Assembly (NCBI RefSeq): GCF_003702705.1
Contig: NZ_QZMN01000004.1
Location: forward strand, 234,618 to 298,617
DNA length: 64,000 nt
Direction of reading: 5' to 3'
Source: Ornithinimicrobium cerasi
GTDB lineage: Bacteria > Actinomycetota > Actinomycetes > Actinomycetales > Dermatophilaceae
Shown here: positions 13,866-26,100 of the stretch, piece by piece
How the letters are laid out: every line of letters begins with the position of its first letter
Numbering within the stretch: position 1 is the first letter of the stretch
Made by a program: the position numbers and the translations under genes
The notes under the pieces: generated by a model
Seen by the model: only the letters and a program-made list of their open reading frames with translations
Told to the model about the DNA's origin: nothing
The model's database searches: none

Positions 13866-15311
13866 ATGATCCAGCGCGCGACGAGGCTTGCCGGTGCCCC
13901 CACGTCGGAGACGGGCCAGCTCCTGGCGCGGGCGTTCGACGCGGCCCGCGCCGAGCAGGAGGTCCGGATCGACTTCCCCGACGAGGTCCTCGCCGAGGTC
14001 GAGGAGGCCCTGCGTTCCGTCGAGCTGCCGGACCGGGACGAGACGTCGGTCCCGTTCGTGACCATCGACCCGCCCGGGTCGATGGATCTGGACCAGGCCA
14101 TGCACCTGGAGCGCGACGGCGCCGGCTACCGCGTGCGCTACGCGATCGCCGACGTGCCGGCCCACGTGCGTCCGGGCGGTGCCGTGGACGCCGAGGCGCG
14201 GCTGCGCGGCCTGACGGTCTACTGCCCCGACCGCCGCGTCCCGCTCCACCCGCCGGCGCTCAGCGAGGGAGCCGCCAGCCTGCTGCCGGACGAGGTGCGT
14301 CCCGCCTACGTGTGGGACATCCGCCTCACCGACCAGGGGGAGCGCGCGTCGGCCGACCTCTACCGCGCCCGGGTCCGGTCCGTGCGGCGCTACACCTACG
14401 AGGAGGTCCAGGCGCTCGTCGACGGTGACGGGGCGGAGGAGACCCTCCTGCTGCTGAAGGAGGTGGGCGAGCTGCGCATCCGCCGCGAGGCGGACCGGGG
14501 CGGCGCCAGCCTGCCGATGCCCGAGCAGGAGGTCGAGGCCACCGAGGACGGGCACTACCGGCTGCGGCTGCGCCCGCTGCTGCCCGCCGAGGACTGGAAC
14601 GCCCAGATCTCCCTGCTCACCGGCATCGTCGCCGCGCAGCTCATGCTCGAGGGGGGTGTCGGCATCCTGCGCACCATGCCGGTCCCCCCGCGGGACGCCG
14701 TGCAGCGGTTCCGCCGGGAGGCGCGGGCGCTGGGCGCCGAGTGGCCGGAGGGTATGCCGTACGGCGAGTTCCTGCGCCGGCTCGACAAGTCCGACCCGGC
14801 TCACCTCGCGGTCGTCCAGGCGGCGACCGCGTTGTTCCGCGGCGCCGGCTACCGCGCCTTCGACGGCGAGCTCCCCCCGGAGGAGGAGCGGGTGCAGGCG
14901 GCGATCGCGGCGCCGTACGCCCACGTGACCGCGCCCCTGCGACGGCTCGTGGACCGGTTCGGTCTGGCCGTGTGCGAGGCGCTCTGCGCGGGGGCCTCGG
15001 TGCCTGACTGGGCGCGGTCGGCCCTGCCCGAGCTGCCCGCCGTGATGGCCGACGCCGACCGACGGGTCCGCGCGGTCGAGCGCGCGTGCGTCGGGGCCGT
15101 CGAGGCGGCCGTGCTCTCGGACCGGGTCGGGGAGGAGTTCGAGGCGGTGGTCGTCGACGGCACCTCCAAGGGTGTTGTCGTGCAGCTGACCGACCCGCCC
15201 GTCAGCGAGGACGCCCGGGGCACCGCCGAGCTGGGCAGCATGGTGTCGGTCCGCGTCGAGGCGGTCGACATCCTCGAGGGGGTCGTCGACCTGCAGGTCG
15301 TGGGGCGGTGA
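13866..15311 (+). CDS. RNB-domain ribonuclease (RNase II/R family)
   Basis: 481 residues, short compared with E. coli RNase R because the cold-shock domains are reduced and S1 is lacking or degenerate. The RNB catalytic core is clear: FVTIDPPGSMDLDQAMHLER supplies the metal-binding aspartates, followed by YAIADVPAHVRPGG, LYCPDRRVPLHPPALSEG-like residues and HVTAPLRRLVDRF near the C terminus. It would degrade RNA 3' to 5'. Actinobacteria often carry this compact form. It overlaps the HAD gene by GTGA. Confidence 0.9.
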   Translation: MIQRATRLAGAPTSETGQLLARAFDAARAEQEVRIDFPDEVLAEVEEALRSVELPDRDETSVPFVTIDPPGSMDLDQAMHLERDGAGYRVRYAIADVPAHVRPGGAVDAEARLRGLTVYCPDRRVPLHPPALSEGAASLLPDEVRPAYVWDIRLTDQGERASADLYRARVRSVRRYTYEEVQALVDGDGAEETLLLLKEVGELRIRREADRGGASLPMPEQEVEATEDGHYRLRLRPLLPAEDWNAQISLLTGIVAAQLMLEGGVGILRTMPVPPRDAVQRFRREARALGAEWPEGMPYGEFLRRLDKSDPAHLAVVQAATALFRGAGYRAFDGELPPEEERVQAAIAAPYAHVTAPLRRLVDRFGLAVCEALCAGASVPDWARSALPELPAVMADADRRVRAVERACVGAVEAAVLSDRVGEEFEAVVVDGTSKGVVVQLTDPPVSEDARGTAELGSMVSVRVEAVDILEGVVDLQVVGR

Positions 15312-16123
15312 CGCAGCACCCGCCGCCGCGCGTCGTGGCGACGGACTGCGACGGCACCCTCCTGCGCTCCGACGGCACCGTCTCGGCCTACACCCGCGAG
15401 GTCCTTCGTCGGGTCACGGGCGCCGGCGTCGGGGTCGTCCTGGTCACCGCCCGCCCGCCCCGCTGGATGGAGCCCCTCGCCGACCTGGGGGTCGACGGGC
15501 TCGCCCTGTGCGGCAACGGCGCCTTCACCTACGACCTGGCCAGCCGCACCGTCGTCTCCTCCCGCCTCCTCGAGCAGGAGGTGCTCGGTGAGCTGCTCGC
15601 GGACCTGCGCCGCGGCATACCCGGCATCCGTCTCGCCACGGAGGGGCTCGACGGGCACGCCCGCGAGCCCGGCTACGAGGGGGGTGCGCCCGACGACGGC
15701 GGGCTGGTCCGCGACGTCGAGGAGCTGGCCGGACGCGCGGTGGGGAAGGTGCTCGTGCGGCACGACCACCTGCACACCGAGGAGCTGACCGCCCTCGTCG
15801 CCGAGGTCGTGGGGGAGCGGGCCGAGGTGTCGCACTCGGGCGCGGTGCGGCTCACCGAGATCGGGCCGCGCGGGGTCACCAAGGCGGTGGCGCTCGCCGC
15901 CTGGTGCGCCGAGCAGGCGCCGCCGGTGGGGGCGCACGAGGTCTGGGCGTTCGGTGACATGCCCAACGACCTGCCGATGCTCTCCTGGGCGGGCCGATCG
16001 TTCGCGGTGGCCAACGCCCACCCGCACGTCCGGGCGGCGGCCAGCGACGCGGTCCCGGGCAACGACGAGGACGGCGTCGCGAGGACCCTCGCGGCGCTCC
16101 TCGGGCTCGGGGGTGCGGGGTGA
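15308..16123 (+). CDS. Cof-type HAD-superfamily hydrolase
   Basis: 271 residues from the GTG that overlaps the nuclease stop. HAD motif I is VATDCDGTLLRSDG (nucleophile Asp in DCDGT), motif II VLVTAR, motif III Lys in GVTKAVAL, and motif IV FGDMPNDLPML. Insertion of a C2 cap between motifs II and III places it in the Cof family of sugar-phosphate or nucleotide phosphatases. The substrate cannot be read from the sequence. Confidence 0.9.
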   Translation: MTQHPPPRVVATDCDGTLLRSDGTVSAYTREVLRRVTGAGVGVVLVTARPPRWMEPLADLGVDGLALCGNGAFTYDLASRTVVSSRLLEQEVLGELLADLRRGIPGIRLATEGLDGHAREPGYEGGAPDDGGLVRDVEELAGRAVGKVLVRHDHLHTEELTALVAEVVGERAEVSHSGAVRLTEIGPRGVTKAVALAAWCAEQAPPVGAHEVWAFGDMPNDLPMLSWAGRSFAVANAHPHVRAAASDAVPGNDEDGVARTLAALLGLGGAG

Positions 16124-16173
16124 GCCCGACCACGACCCACCCCTGACCGCCGGCCTCGACCGAAGGTGAACCG

Positions 16174-16611
16174 ATGGAGATGCACACCGGGCCGTGGCAG
16201 GGCACCTGCGGGTTCCGTCTGATGCCGGACGACGACCTCGCGGTCGCGCCCTCGAGCGCCCAGGTCGGCCCGGAGGCGACCAGGGCCGGCTGGTCGCTCC
16301 GGTACACCTGGGCCCATCCCCAGGACGGCGAGCAGGCCGGGGTGCTGCTGGTCGGAGGACCGGACGAGGAGGGGAGGATCACCGCCGCCTGGCTCGACAG
16401 CTGGCACCAGCGGCCGCAGGTCCGGCTCCTCGTCGGCACCACGACCATGCTCGAGACGGACTACGACGGCTGGGGGTGGCGGATCCTGGTCACGAGGTCC
16501 CCGGGCTCGCTGGGGCTCACCATGCACAACGTGGTCCCGGAGGGGAGCGAGGGGATGGACCCGGGACCCTACGTGGTCATGGAGGCCCGCTGGTCCCCGG
16601 TGGCCGGGTAA
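16174..16611 (+). CDS. Unknown protein, lipocalin-like (DUF1579 resemblance)
   Basis: 145 residues. Pattern of W-x-G (GPWQGTCGF), alternating beta strands, and a GWRILVTR...LGLTMHNV end resemble DUF1579-like lipocalin folds, but the match is only by eye. ATG 16174 follows AAGGTGA; ATG 16180 is an alternative. A G6/C6 hairpin follows the gene. Convergent with the YdhR-like gene. Confidence 0.65.
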   Translation: MEMHTGPWQGTCGFRLMPDDDLAVAPSSAQVGPEATRAGWSLRYTWAHPQDGEQAGVLLVGGPDEEGRITAAWLDSWHQRPQVRLLVGTTTMLETDYDGWGWRILVTRSPGSLGLTMHNVVPEGSEGMDPGPYVVMEARWSPVAG

Positions 16612-16612
16612 G

Positions 16613-16628
16613 CCCCCCCGGAGGGGGG
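16613..16628 (+). terminator. Short GC hairpin
   Basis: C6 (16613-16618) and G6 (16623-16628) with a 4-base loop directly after the stop codon at 16611; no T run. Confidence 0.45.
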
Positions 16629-16764
16629 TGGTGCAGAGCCGCCCGGTGTCCCGCCTCATCGTTCGCCGCGCGGGTCGGCGACGTGGGCGAGAATGAGGGT
16701 CCCCACCCGTGGTCGCTGATGCCGCCGCACCCACGCTCCACGGAGCCGGACCCTCGCAGGGCCG

Positions 16765-17073
16765 TCAGCGTCGGAGGACCGCCCGGGTGGTGGCGGAGAG
16801 CTCCTCGTTGACGGTGAACTCCTTGGCCACGATGTCGGTGATCCCGAAACCGGCCAGCCTCTCGGTGTGCTTCTCGACGTAGCGTGCCGCGGACCCGGCG
16901 TCCTCGAACAGGTAGACGCCACCCGCCGTCGACGTCTCGGGATGCTCCGTCCAGACCTTCCAGATCAGCCCGTCCTCGACCGAGATGTCCTGCGCCAGAG
17001 CCGCGTAGGCGGCGGCCGACTCCTGCCCGAACGGGCCCTCGGAGGGGAACTCGAAGTACAGCAGGGTGCTCAT
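16765..17073 (-). CDS. YdhR-like putative monooxygenase
   Basis: 102 residues with ferredoxin-like alpha/beta dimer features: LLYFEFPSEGPFG, EDGLIWKVWTEHPETSTAGGVYLFED and GITDIVAKEFTVNEELSATTRAVL. It matches the YdhR family of small putative cofactor-free monooxygenases. The ATG at 17073 is 81 bases downstream of the megasynthase stop on the same strand, so it could be the last gene of that operon and act on the product. Equally it may be an unrelated housekeeping gene. Confidence 0.75.
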   Translation of the reverse strand: MSTLLYFEFPSEGPFGQESAAAYAALAQDISVEDGLIWKVWTEHPETSTAGGVYLFEDAGSAARYVEKHTERLAGFGITDIVAKEFTVNEELSATTRAVLRR

Positions 17074-17154
17074 GGTGTCGCCCTTCGTGTCGGTCGTCCC
17101 AGTCTCGGGCAGGCCGAGCCGGCACGTCCACCGGCGCGCCTGGCGTGGCGCGGG

Positions 17155-20100
17155 TCAGCGCCCCCGGAAGGCCCGCAGGTATGACGTCGGCACCACCTCG
17201 TTCCCCAGGTGCAGCGGAGCCGCCGTGACCCCCGTCGACACCAGCGCGTCCCAGTAGGCGAGCGCGAGTGCCGGATCGACCACGCCGTGCACCAGGGGGA
17301 GGTCCGGGTGCCGGGACTGCAGCAACGACTCGAGCTGGCACGAGGGGATGCTGTCCGGGAGGCGCAGGCTCATCACCCCGGCACGCTGGGCGTCGTCGAG
17401 GACGCCTGCCACCGGCCGCCGCTCGACCGGTCCACAGCTCAGCAGACCCCCGCCGACGACGAGCACGTCGCCCGCCCCGGCCATGCGGCGCCGTGCGGCC
17501 CCCACGTCGAAGCAGTGCGGGAAGGAGTCGTCGACGACGACGGTGCCGGGGCGCAGACGGTCGACGTCGACCAGGTGCGGGCCGCCGCTGACGGCGCCGA
17601 CGATGAGGTCCGCCTCGTAGACCTCCGGGGCCGGCGACGGGTCCGTGCACGTCACGACGACCTGACCCGGGTAGCCGGCGCTCGTGAGCTCCGCGGCGCG
17701 CTCGGTCAGGTGCTCGCGCCGGCCGGGGACGTCGCACAGCACCAGGCGCGCGGGTGACCCCGCTCGGTCGAGGAGCAGCTGCAGGGAGGACCGTCCGATC
17801 GAGCCCAGGCCGACGACCGCCACGGTGCACCCGTCCAGGTCGACCCCGGCCTGCTCCAGGGCGGCGGCGGTCGTCATCACGACCGAGGCAGCGGTCGCCG
17901 CGTGGCCCGTGGACACCCGGACCGCCCTGCCGTCCAGCCGGCGGACCACCCCCAGGCCGTAGGCCGTGTGCGAGGGGATCATGCCCGCGAGCGAGACGCA
18001 CCGGGCACCCAGGTCGGCGGCGTGCTCGACCGCCCTGGCGGTCTCCGCCGACAGGGTTGTCCCTGCCCGGCCGGCGAGCTCGTCGGCGAACAGGGGAAGG
18101 CAGAGGAAACCGGAGCTCCCGAGCGGGGAGTCGATCTGCTCGAGGAGCCGCGCCCGCCCGTCGGTGAACAGGTGGGCGCGGATCGCCTCCCGCGAGGCGC
18201 GCGAGGACGGCATACCGACGTGGGCGAGGAGGTCGCCCGGCGCGGGCAGGTAGCCCACGATCGCCGCGTCGAGCACCCCGGACGGCACGCCCGGTCCCCG
18301 CTCTCCTCCGGCCTCCGCGGTCAGCGGGCCCCCAGCCCGCCCCGTACGGGGTGGGTGAGCAGCCATGGCGACCAGATCGCGACGGAGCCCCTCCGCCACC
18401 ACCTCGCACCTGTCCTCGCTCAGGACGTCGACGGCGGCGCGCAGGGTGACCCGTAGCCCGTCGTCGTGGGGACGTGCGCTGAGGAACAGGTCGGTGCCGA
18501 TCGGGGGCGGTTCCATGTCACCCCCCTCCGGGTCCCAGACGAGGCGCAGCGTGCGTCCGGTGATCGCGCCGAGCGAGCCGAAGTCCAGGTAGCTGAAGGC
18601 GAACTGCGCCCCGAAGGAGGACGGGCCGCCCCCGTGGGCGGCAGGCGCACCGACGAGGTCGTGCATCGTGGCCCCCCCGGTGCGCGCGCTGGTCACCGAC
18701 CGGCTGACGGCGCGCAGCTGCTCCCGGACGGTGCCCTCCCCGGCCAGGCGGACGGGCACGAGGTGCGCGAAGGGGCCGACGATCCGGGTGATGTCCCGCG
18801 ACGGGTGGTCGCGTCCGGTCGTCGCGACCCCCACCACGAGGTCCGGCTGGCCCGTGAGACGCGCCAACGCACGGAAGAAGGCGGTCAGCAGCGGGGCGTA
18901 CGGGGTCGCCCCCTCCTCCGTCGCCAGCCGGCGGAGCGCGCCGGCGGTGCTGCCGTCGAGGAGGAAGGTCCGCCGCAGGGGAGCCTTCCCCTCCGCGTCA
19001 CGGGGCGCGTCCGGGGAGCGTAGCCGGGGTGCGGCGTAGGGGGCCGACCCCGCACCCGCCAGCTCCGACCCTCCCGACCCGGTCTCCCCCCGGGCGAGGA
19101 GAGCGGCGTGGTCGCGGAACGTGCGGCGCAACGGGGGCAGCTCGGCGGGACTCCCTGTGGCGAGAGCGTCGTAGAGCGCCATGAGGTCCTTGGCCAGCAG
19201 GACGACGCTGTAGCCGTCCGCGACGGCGTGGTGGCCGTGCACGAGCAGCGCGTGCTCCTGCGGCGCCAGCTCAAGGAGGTGGAGGCGCACCAGGGGCCAG
19301 CCGGAGGGGTCGAACCGGTGGCGGCGCTCCTCGGCCACCCGTGACGCCAGGTGCTCGGGCTCGACCTGCTCCGTCCCGACGGTGATCGTGCACGGTTCAG
19401 GCACCTCCCGCTGCAGGGGCGGTCGACGGTCAGGCAGGAGAGCCGTGCGCAGCATGGGGTGGCGGGCCACCAGGAGGTCGGTCGCCCGCTGGAACAGCAC
19501 GGTGTCCAGGGGGCCGTGGACGCGGAAGCAGCTCACCCAGCTCGACCGGGCGTCGGGGGACAGCGCCTCGGCGAGCAGGAAGCCTCGTTGGGCCGGGGTC
19601 AGCGGGAAGGGCTCGAGGGGGTGGGTATGCCGTGACTCGCCGGCGTCGGGAGTCGGCACCGCGCCGCGCCCCCCGGTGGGGTCCCCCGCGTCGGTCGCGG
19701 AGGTGGCGACGCAGGCGTCGACGGCCGTCGCGAGGTCCGCGAGCCTGCGGTGGCGGTACATCAGCGTCGGCGCGGGGAGCACCGGGACGTGCGGCTCCAG
19801 CCGGGCGAAGACGTCGAGCACGGCGATCGAGTCCCCGCCGAGGGCGAAGAAGTCGTCGTCCCGGGACACCGCGACCCCGAGGACGGCACCCCACACGTCC
19901 GCGAGCAGCGCCTCGGTCGCGGTCAGCGCGAGGTCCGCACCTGTTCCCGCGCCGGCCGTGACGTCGAGCGCGTCGACGGCGGGCAGGGCTCCGCGGTCGA
20001 TCTTCCCGGCGGCCGTCAGCGGCAGGTCGTCGACCAGCCGGATCCGGGAGGGCACCATGTAGTCGGGCAGCAGTGCGGCGAGGTGCTCACGCAGGCCCTC

Positions 20101-23100
20101 GACGTCGACGTCACCCGCCCGACCGTTGTCCGAGGGTGCGCGTCGAGGCTGGACGTGGGCGACCAGCCTCGGCCCCCCGCCGGCGGCCACCGCCTCCGGC
20201 AGCACCGCAGCACGCTCGAGCCCGGGGTGCCCCTCCAGCACCGCCTCGATCTCGGCGGGCTCCACCCGGTGACCGCGGATCTTGACCTGCCGGTCCGTCC
20301 GTCCCAGGAGGTCCAGCCGCCCGTCGGCACGACGCACGACCCGGTCGCCGGTGCGGTAGAACCGGGTCCCGGACCGCTCGACGAATGCGCTCTCCGTCAG
20401 CTCCGGCTCGTCGAGGTAGCCGGCCGTCACCCCTGGACCGGCCAGGAGCAGCTCCCCCGGCTCCCCGGGCGGACAGCTGCTCCCGTCCGCCCCGACGACG
20501 TCGACCACGGTGCCTGCGACGGGCCGGCCGATCGGGATGCGGGTGACCGCGTCGTCGGGCCGTGCGTCGACGACCTCGTAGGTGGCGTTGATCGTGGCCT
20601 CGGTGGGGCCGTACAGGTTGACCACCCGGTGAGCGGTGCCGAAGAGGTCGAACCAGCGGCGCACCAGGTCGGCCGGGAGCGGCTCGCCCCCGACGTGGAC
20701 CCAGCGCAGCGAGCCCAGGTCCGGGGGGGACCCGGTGCCGGCCGCGCGGCGCTCGGAGGCGCGCAGGAGCTCGCGCCACAGGGTCGGCACCGAGCTCCAG
20801 ACGGTGACCCTGCGCCGCTCCACCTCCGCGAGGAGCGACTGCGGGTCGCGTAGCACGTCGGGTGCCATCACCTCGACCGTGGCGCCGACGAGGAGGGGGG
20901 CGAGCAGCTGCCGCACCGAGGCGTCGAAGCAGCTGCTGGCCGTGGCGGCCATCCGGTCCCCGGTGACGTACCCGAAGGTCCTGATGGCCCAGTCGAGGTA
21001 TGCCGTCAGGGCCCGGTGGGTCACGGGGACGCCCTTGGGCCGGCCCGTGGTGCCGGAGGTGAAGATGACGTAGGCCTCGTCCTCCGGTCGGACGGGGGCG
21101 TCCGGCAGGTCGGGGGACCCGGGTGCACCGTCGTCGGCGAGCTCGTCGAGGTCGACCACGGACACCGACGGGATCCCGTCGGCGAGCCGGCGCGTGGCCG
21201 CGTGGCAGACCACCGCCCGGGCGGCGGTGCGTGCAGCCTGGTCCGCGAGGCGGGGCGACGGGTGACGCGGGTCGAGCGGCACCCAGGACGCTCCGCAGCA
21301 CAGGATGCCGACGAGGCCCGCGACCGTGTCCGCACCGGGCGTGGTCAGCAGCACGACGCGGTCGCCCGGCCGCACCCCCTCACGGCGCAGACGCCGGGCG
21401 ACCCCGCGCGCGCGGTGCTCGAGCTCGGCGTAGCTCGTCGTCCCTTCGTCGCTCCGGACGGCCACCGCGTCGGGTGCCCGTCGGCACTGCTCGAGGATCC
21501 GGCCGGCCAGCCCCCACGGTGCCGCGCCAGCAGGAGCGAGCCCCGCCACGGAGGTCAGCCCGGCGAGCAGCTCGTCGGTGAGACGGTCGATGGTGGCCGG
21601 GGTGAACAGGCGCGCCGGGTAGTTCCACGAGAGGTGCAGGGAGCCGGCGAACTCCCAGCAGACCAGGCTCAGCCGGGTCGCGGCGGACGCGGTCCGCGCC
21701 GCGGTGGCGGTGACCCTGACCGGGCAGCCGGCGGGGGCCTGGAGGGGGAAGCGCGCGAAGCTGAAGCTGGCAGCCGCCGCCGTGCGCGGGACGGCGTCGA
21801 CCGCGGGCAGAGCCCTGGCCAGGTCGAGCGAGCTGACGCTGCCGTGCGTCTCGGTCTCCAGCCAGGCCCGGCGCACGCTCCGGGCCAGGTCCCCGGGGGC
21901 CTCGTCGTGCGTGATGGCCACGGTCAGGGGAAGGGTGTCCGCGAACGGCCCGACGACCCGGTCGATGCCGGGGAGGCGCGCGTCGCGCCCTGCCCGCGCC
22001 ACGTTGACGGTGACCTCGGGTCGGCCGGACAGGTCGGCCAGCAGCCGGACGTAGGCCGACAGCACCAGGTGGAAGAGCGAGACGTCGTGCTCCGCGGCCC
22101 GGACCCGCAGCGCGTCCGTGACCGCGGCCGGGAGGGCGAGCTGGGAGGCTCGCAGCGGCGGCGCCGGGTCGGCGGTCGGGTCCCCGTCGTACGGGAGGGG
22201 GGCCGGGGGAGTCGCTGCCCCGAGCCGCTCCCGCCAGTACGTCACGTCGGTGCGGAAGGCCTCCGAGCCGCGGCCCTGCGCGCTGACCCTGACCTGGTCC
22301 CGGAAAACCGACGACAGCGGGGGCAGGTCGGGTGGCCGTCCCTCGCCCAGCGCGGTGTAGACGTCCCAGAGCTCCTCGCACAGGACGTGCAGACTGCCTC
22401 CGTCCGCCGCGGCGTGGTGCACGACCACCACGAGGTGAGCACGCCCGGCGTCCTCCCGCAGGAGCGCGACGCGGATCGGCGGTTCGGTCCGGAGGTCGAA
22501 CGTGCGGTTGCAGAGCGCGTCCTCGACGTCCTCGACCGGACGGTCCAGGTCGGACACGGTGAACCACCCGGGGCGGACGTCCCCGGCAGGGGTCCCGATC
22601 AGCTGGTGCAGGTCGGCTCCGTCCGGGCGCAGCCGCATGCGCAGCATGGGGTGGCGGTCCTCCAGGACGGCGAGAGAGCGTGCCAGGAGCGTCTCGTCGG
22701 GCGGTCTCGACAGCGTGAGCCGCACGCAGGCGTAGGCGGCGACGCCAGGATGCAGCACCCCTGTCGTGTGGAACGCCTGCTGCACGGGCGTCACCCCGAA
22801 GGTCGCCTCCTCCCCCTCGTCCTCCTGCGCCCCCGCCTGCGGGTCCTGCCCGGCCGCAGCCCCGGCCGCCCGGGGCGCGGGGTCGTCGGACCGTCCCACC
22901 GGCCCTCCCCGGGGGAGCGGGGAGGACGAGAGGTATACCGTCAGCTCGGCGACCGAGGGGTGCTCGAAGAGCAGCGTCGTCGGGAGCGCACGACCCAGCA
23001 CCTCCTCGAGCCTCTTGACGAGGTCGACGGCGGTCAGCGAGTCCAGCCCCATCGTGAGGAAGGACGCGTCGTCGTCCAGCTCCTCGGGCCGTTGCCCGAT

Positions 23101-26100
23101 CTCGGGCGCGATCAGACCGGCGACCAGGTCGCGCACGCCCGGTTGGTCGGCTCCCGGTCCGGGCGCGGACCGCGTCCCGAGCGTGGCGACCGTGCCGGCC
23201 GGCCGGGCCGGCTCGGGCGGAGGTGGGCTCGACAGCTCGCCCGCCGCCCCCCGCTCGCGCGGGGCGGTGACGTGGGGCGCCCCACCCGCCGCCTCCAGGA
23301 CCAGGAGCTGCGCTGCCGTCACGGAGGGTGCGTCGCACAGTGCCCGGAGCGCGGCCTCGGGCACCAGCTGCGGCACCTCCCGCGTCCTGGTGGCCAGCGC
23401 GAAGAGCGGCGACCCAGCCATGCCGGTCCCCGTCCAGGCGGCGAAGTTCAGCGACTGCATCGGCCTGCCGGCCGCGCTCTCCGTCGCGGCGAAGGCGTCG
23501 AGGAAGGCGTTGGCAGCGGCATACGGAGCCTGGCCGCCCGCGTAGCCGGGCAGCGCGGAGCTGATGGAGGAGAAGAGCATGAAGGTCGACGGCCGCCGGC
23601 CGTGGCGATCGAGGGCGCGGGTGAGGAGCAGGGTGCCCCTGACCTTGGGTGCCAGGACCTCCTCGACGGCCTCGGCGGGCAGCGACCTCAGGGCCCCGGC
23701 GTGGGTGAGGCCGGCGGCGTGGAACACGCCGTCCAGGTCCGGGAGCCCGGCGACGAGCCGCTCGACGTCGGCCGGGGAGCCCAGGTCGGCGGAGACGTAG
23801 CGCGGGGAGGCACCCATGTGCTCCAGGTCCGCGAGGAGCCCCGGTCGGCAGGACGGCGACCGGCCGACCAGGACGATGCTCGGATGTCCTCGGGCGGCGA
23901 GGTGGCGGGCGACGGCCGAACCCACCCCTCCGGCGCCGCCCGTGATCAGGTACCGGCCGTCGACGGGCAGCCCCCCGTCCCGGTCGCGCCGGAGCGCCGT
24001 GCCAGCACGGGCCACCCTGGTCAGCCGCCGTCCACCCCGCCAGGCCACGGACTCGCCGTCCCCGGGGCGGGGGGCCGCGTCCACCTCCCGGACCAGCGCC
24101 TCGAGGCGGTCCGGGAGGTCGTCCAGCGAGGACAGGTCGACGACCCGGACCCCCTGGGAGTCGTCCTCCTCGGGCAGCGCCGTGGACAGCGCCGCCAGCA
24201 CCGACTGTCCCGGACGCGGACGTTCGACCGTCACGGCGGTCCGGACGACGTCCTCGGTGACGACGACCAGCGGCGTGGGCCGTCCGGCGAGATGACTGCT
24301 CACCGTCCGCAGGAGGGAGGACGCACCCTGCACGACGTCGTCCAGCACCTGCACGGTGTCGAGGTCGACGGCCGGACCCGCCAGCAGGACCATCACGGAG
24401 GCGGGAGGGCAGTCGGCCAGGGCCTCCACCGGGGGCCGGTGGACCGTCACTCCCCGGCGGGTCAGCCGGTCGGCGAGCGGCCCGGCCAGGTCGTCGTGAA
24501 CGCCCACGAGGCAGACGCTGTGCACGACCGTGCCGGCGGGGAGCGCCGCCTCCTGCCAGCCGAAGGGGTGCAGGAGGGCCGAGACCTGGGGCTCGGCACT
24601 GCCGTGGGCGGGAGCCTGGGGGAGAGGCTCGGGCAGCCAGTGGCGGCGTCGCTGGAAGGGGTAGGGGGGTACGTCGACGCGGGGACGCCCGGGAACGGCG
24701 GGGGGCGGGGCGACGGGGACACCGACCGCCCACAGGTGGCCCACCGTCCCGACCAGCTCCCGGGCGTCGGGGGTGGTGGGGCCCAGCAGGGGAAGGACCT
24801 CGACGTGACCGGGGGTGCCCAGGGCGCCGGCGACGGAGCTCACGGTGGCGCTGAGGGCCATCCCGGGACCCACCTCGACGAACGTGTCGTACCCCTCCTG
24901 CAGCAGGCGCTCGACAGCCGGACCGAACCGGACGGGCAGGCGGGCGTGGTCCGCCAGGTAGGCCGGGTCGAGGGTCGGCGACCACTCGCCCGTCACGGTG
25001 CTGAGCAACGGGACCTCGGGCGGTCCGGGCCCCAGGTCGCGGGCCGCCGCGCGCAGGGCGTCCAGCGCAGGGTCCATCATCGCGGAGTGGAAGGCACGGG
25101 AGACCCGGAGCCGCCGGACGCGGCAACCGCGGTCGACCCACAGCGCCGTGGCCGCCTCGACGGCCGCCGCGGTCCCCGAGACGACGAACCGGCCCGGCCC
25201 GTTGAGCGCCGCCAGCGAGAGGTCCCCGGCGGACCCGTCCACCACCGGCAGCACCTGGGCCTCCGCGCCGGACACCGCGACCATGGCTCCCGGGGCGCAG
25301 TCCCGCTGCATGGTCCGGCCGCGCTCCATCGCGAAGCGGACGGCCTCCGCGGGCGTCAGCGCGCCGGACACCCCCGCGGCGGCGAGCTCGCCGACGCTGT
25401 GCCCGAGCACGGCGTCGGCGCGGACGCCCCACGCGCGCAGCTGGTGCGCGAGGCAGATGCCGAAGGCGACGACGAGCGGCTGCGCGACCGCGGTGTCGGC
25501 CAGCTCCTCGGGGTCGGCGTCAGCGTCCAGGGACCACCCCAGCAGGTCCTGCCGCCCGACCGGCCCGGTCGCGGCGGACAGCTCCTCGAGGAGGGACCGG
25601 TAGGCCGGCTGCGACCCGTGGAGCCAGGCGCCCATGCCGGGGACCTGCGAGCCCTGCCCGGGGAAGAGGAGCGCCACCCGCGGCCGCCGGCGCGCCTCCA
25701 CCCCCACCGTGCCGCGCCCGAGGACCTCCTCCAGCCGCCAGGCGAGATCGCCCTGGACGGCGATCCCCAGCCGGTGCCGGGAGGGGTCCCGGGCGGTGGC
25801 GACGCTGCGGCAGACGTCGTCCTCGTCGAGGTCCGGGTGGCTGCGGACGTGGGCGGCCAGGTCCGCGGCCGCCACCCGCAGCGCACCCTCCGTCGCGGCC
25901 GAGAGCGTCAGCAGGTGGGGACCGGGGCTCGTGCCACCGTCGGCGGGCGGGGGCTCGTCGAGGGCCTGCTCCAGGATCACGTGCGCGTTGGTCCCCCCGA
26001 AGCCGAAGCTGTCGATGCCGGCGCGCAGGGGCGGCGGACCGGTCCACGGCCTGGGCTCGGTCACGACGGAGAGGCCGGCCGAGGCGAGGTCGAACTCCGG

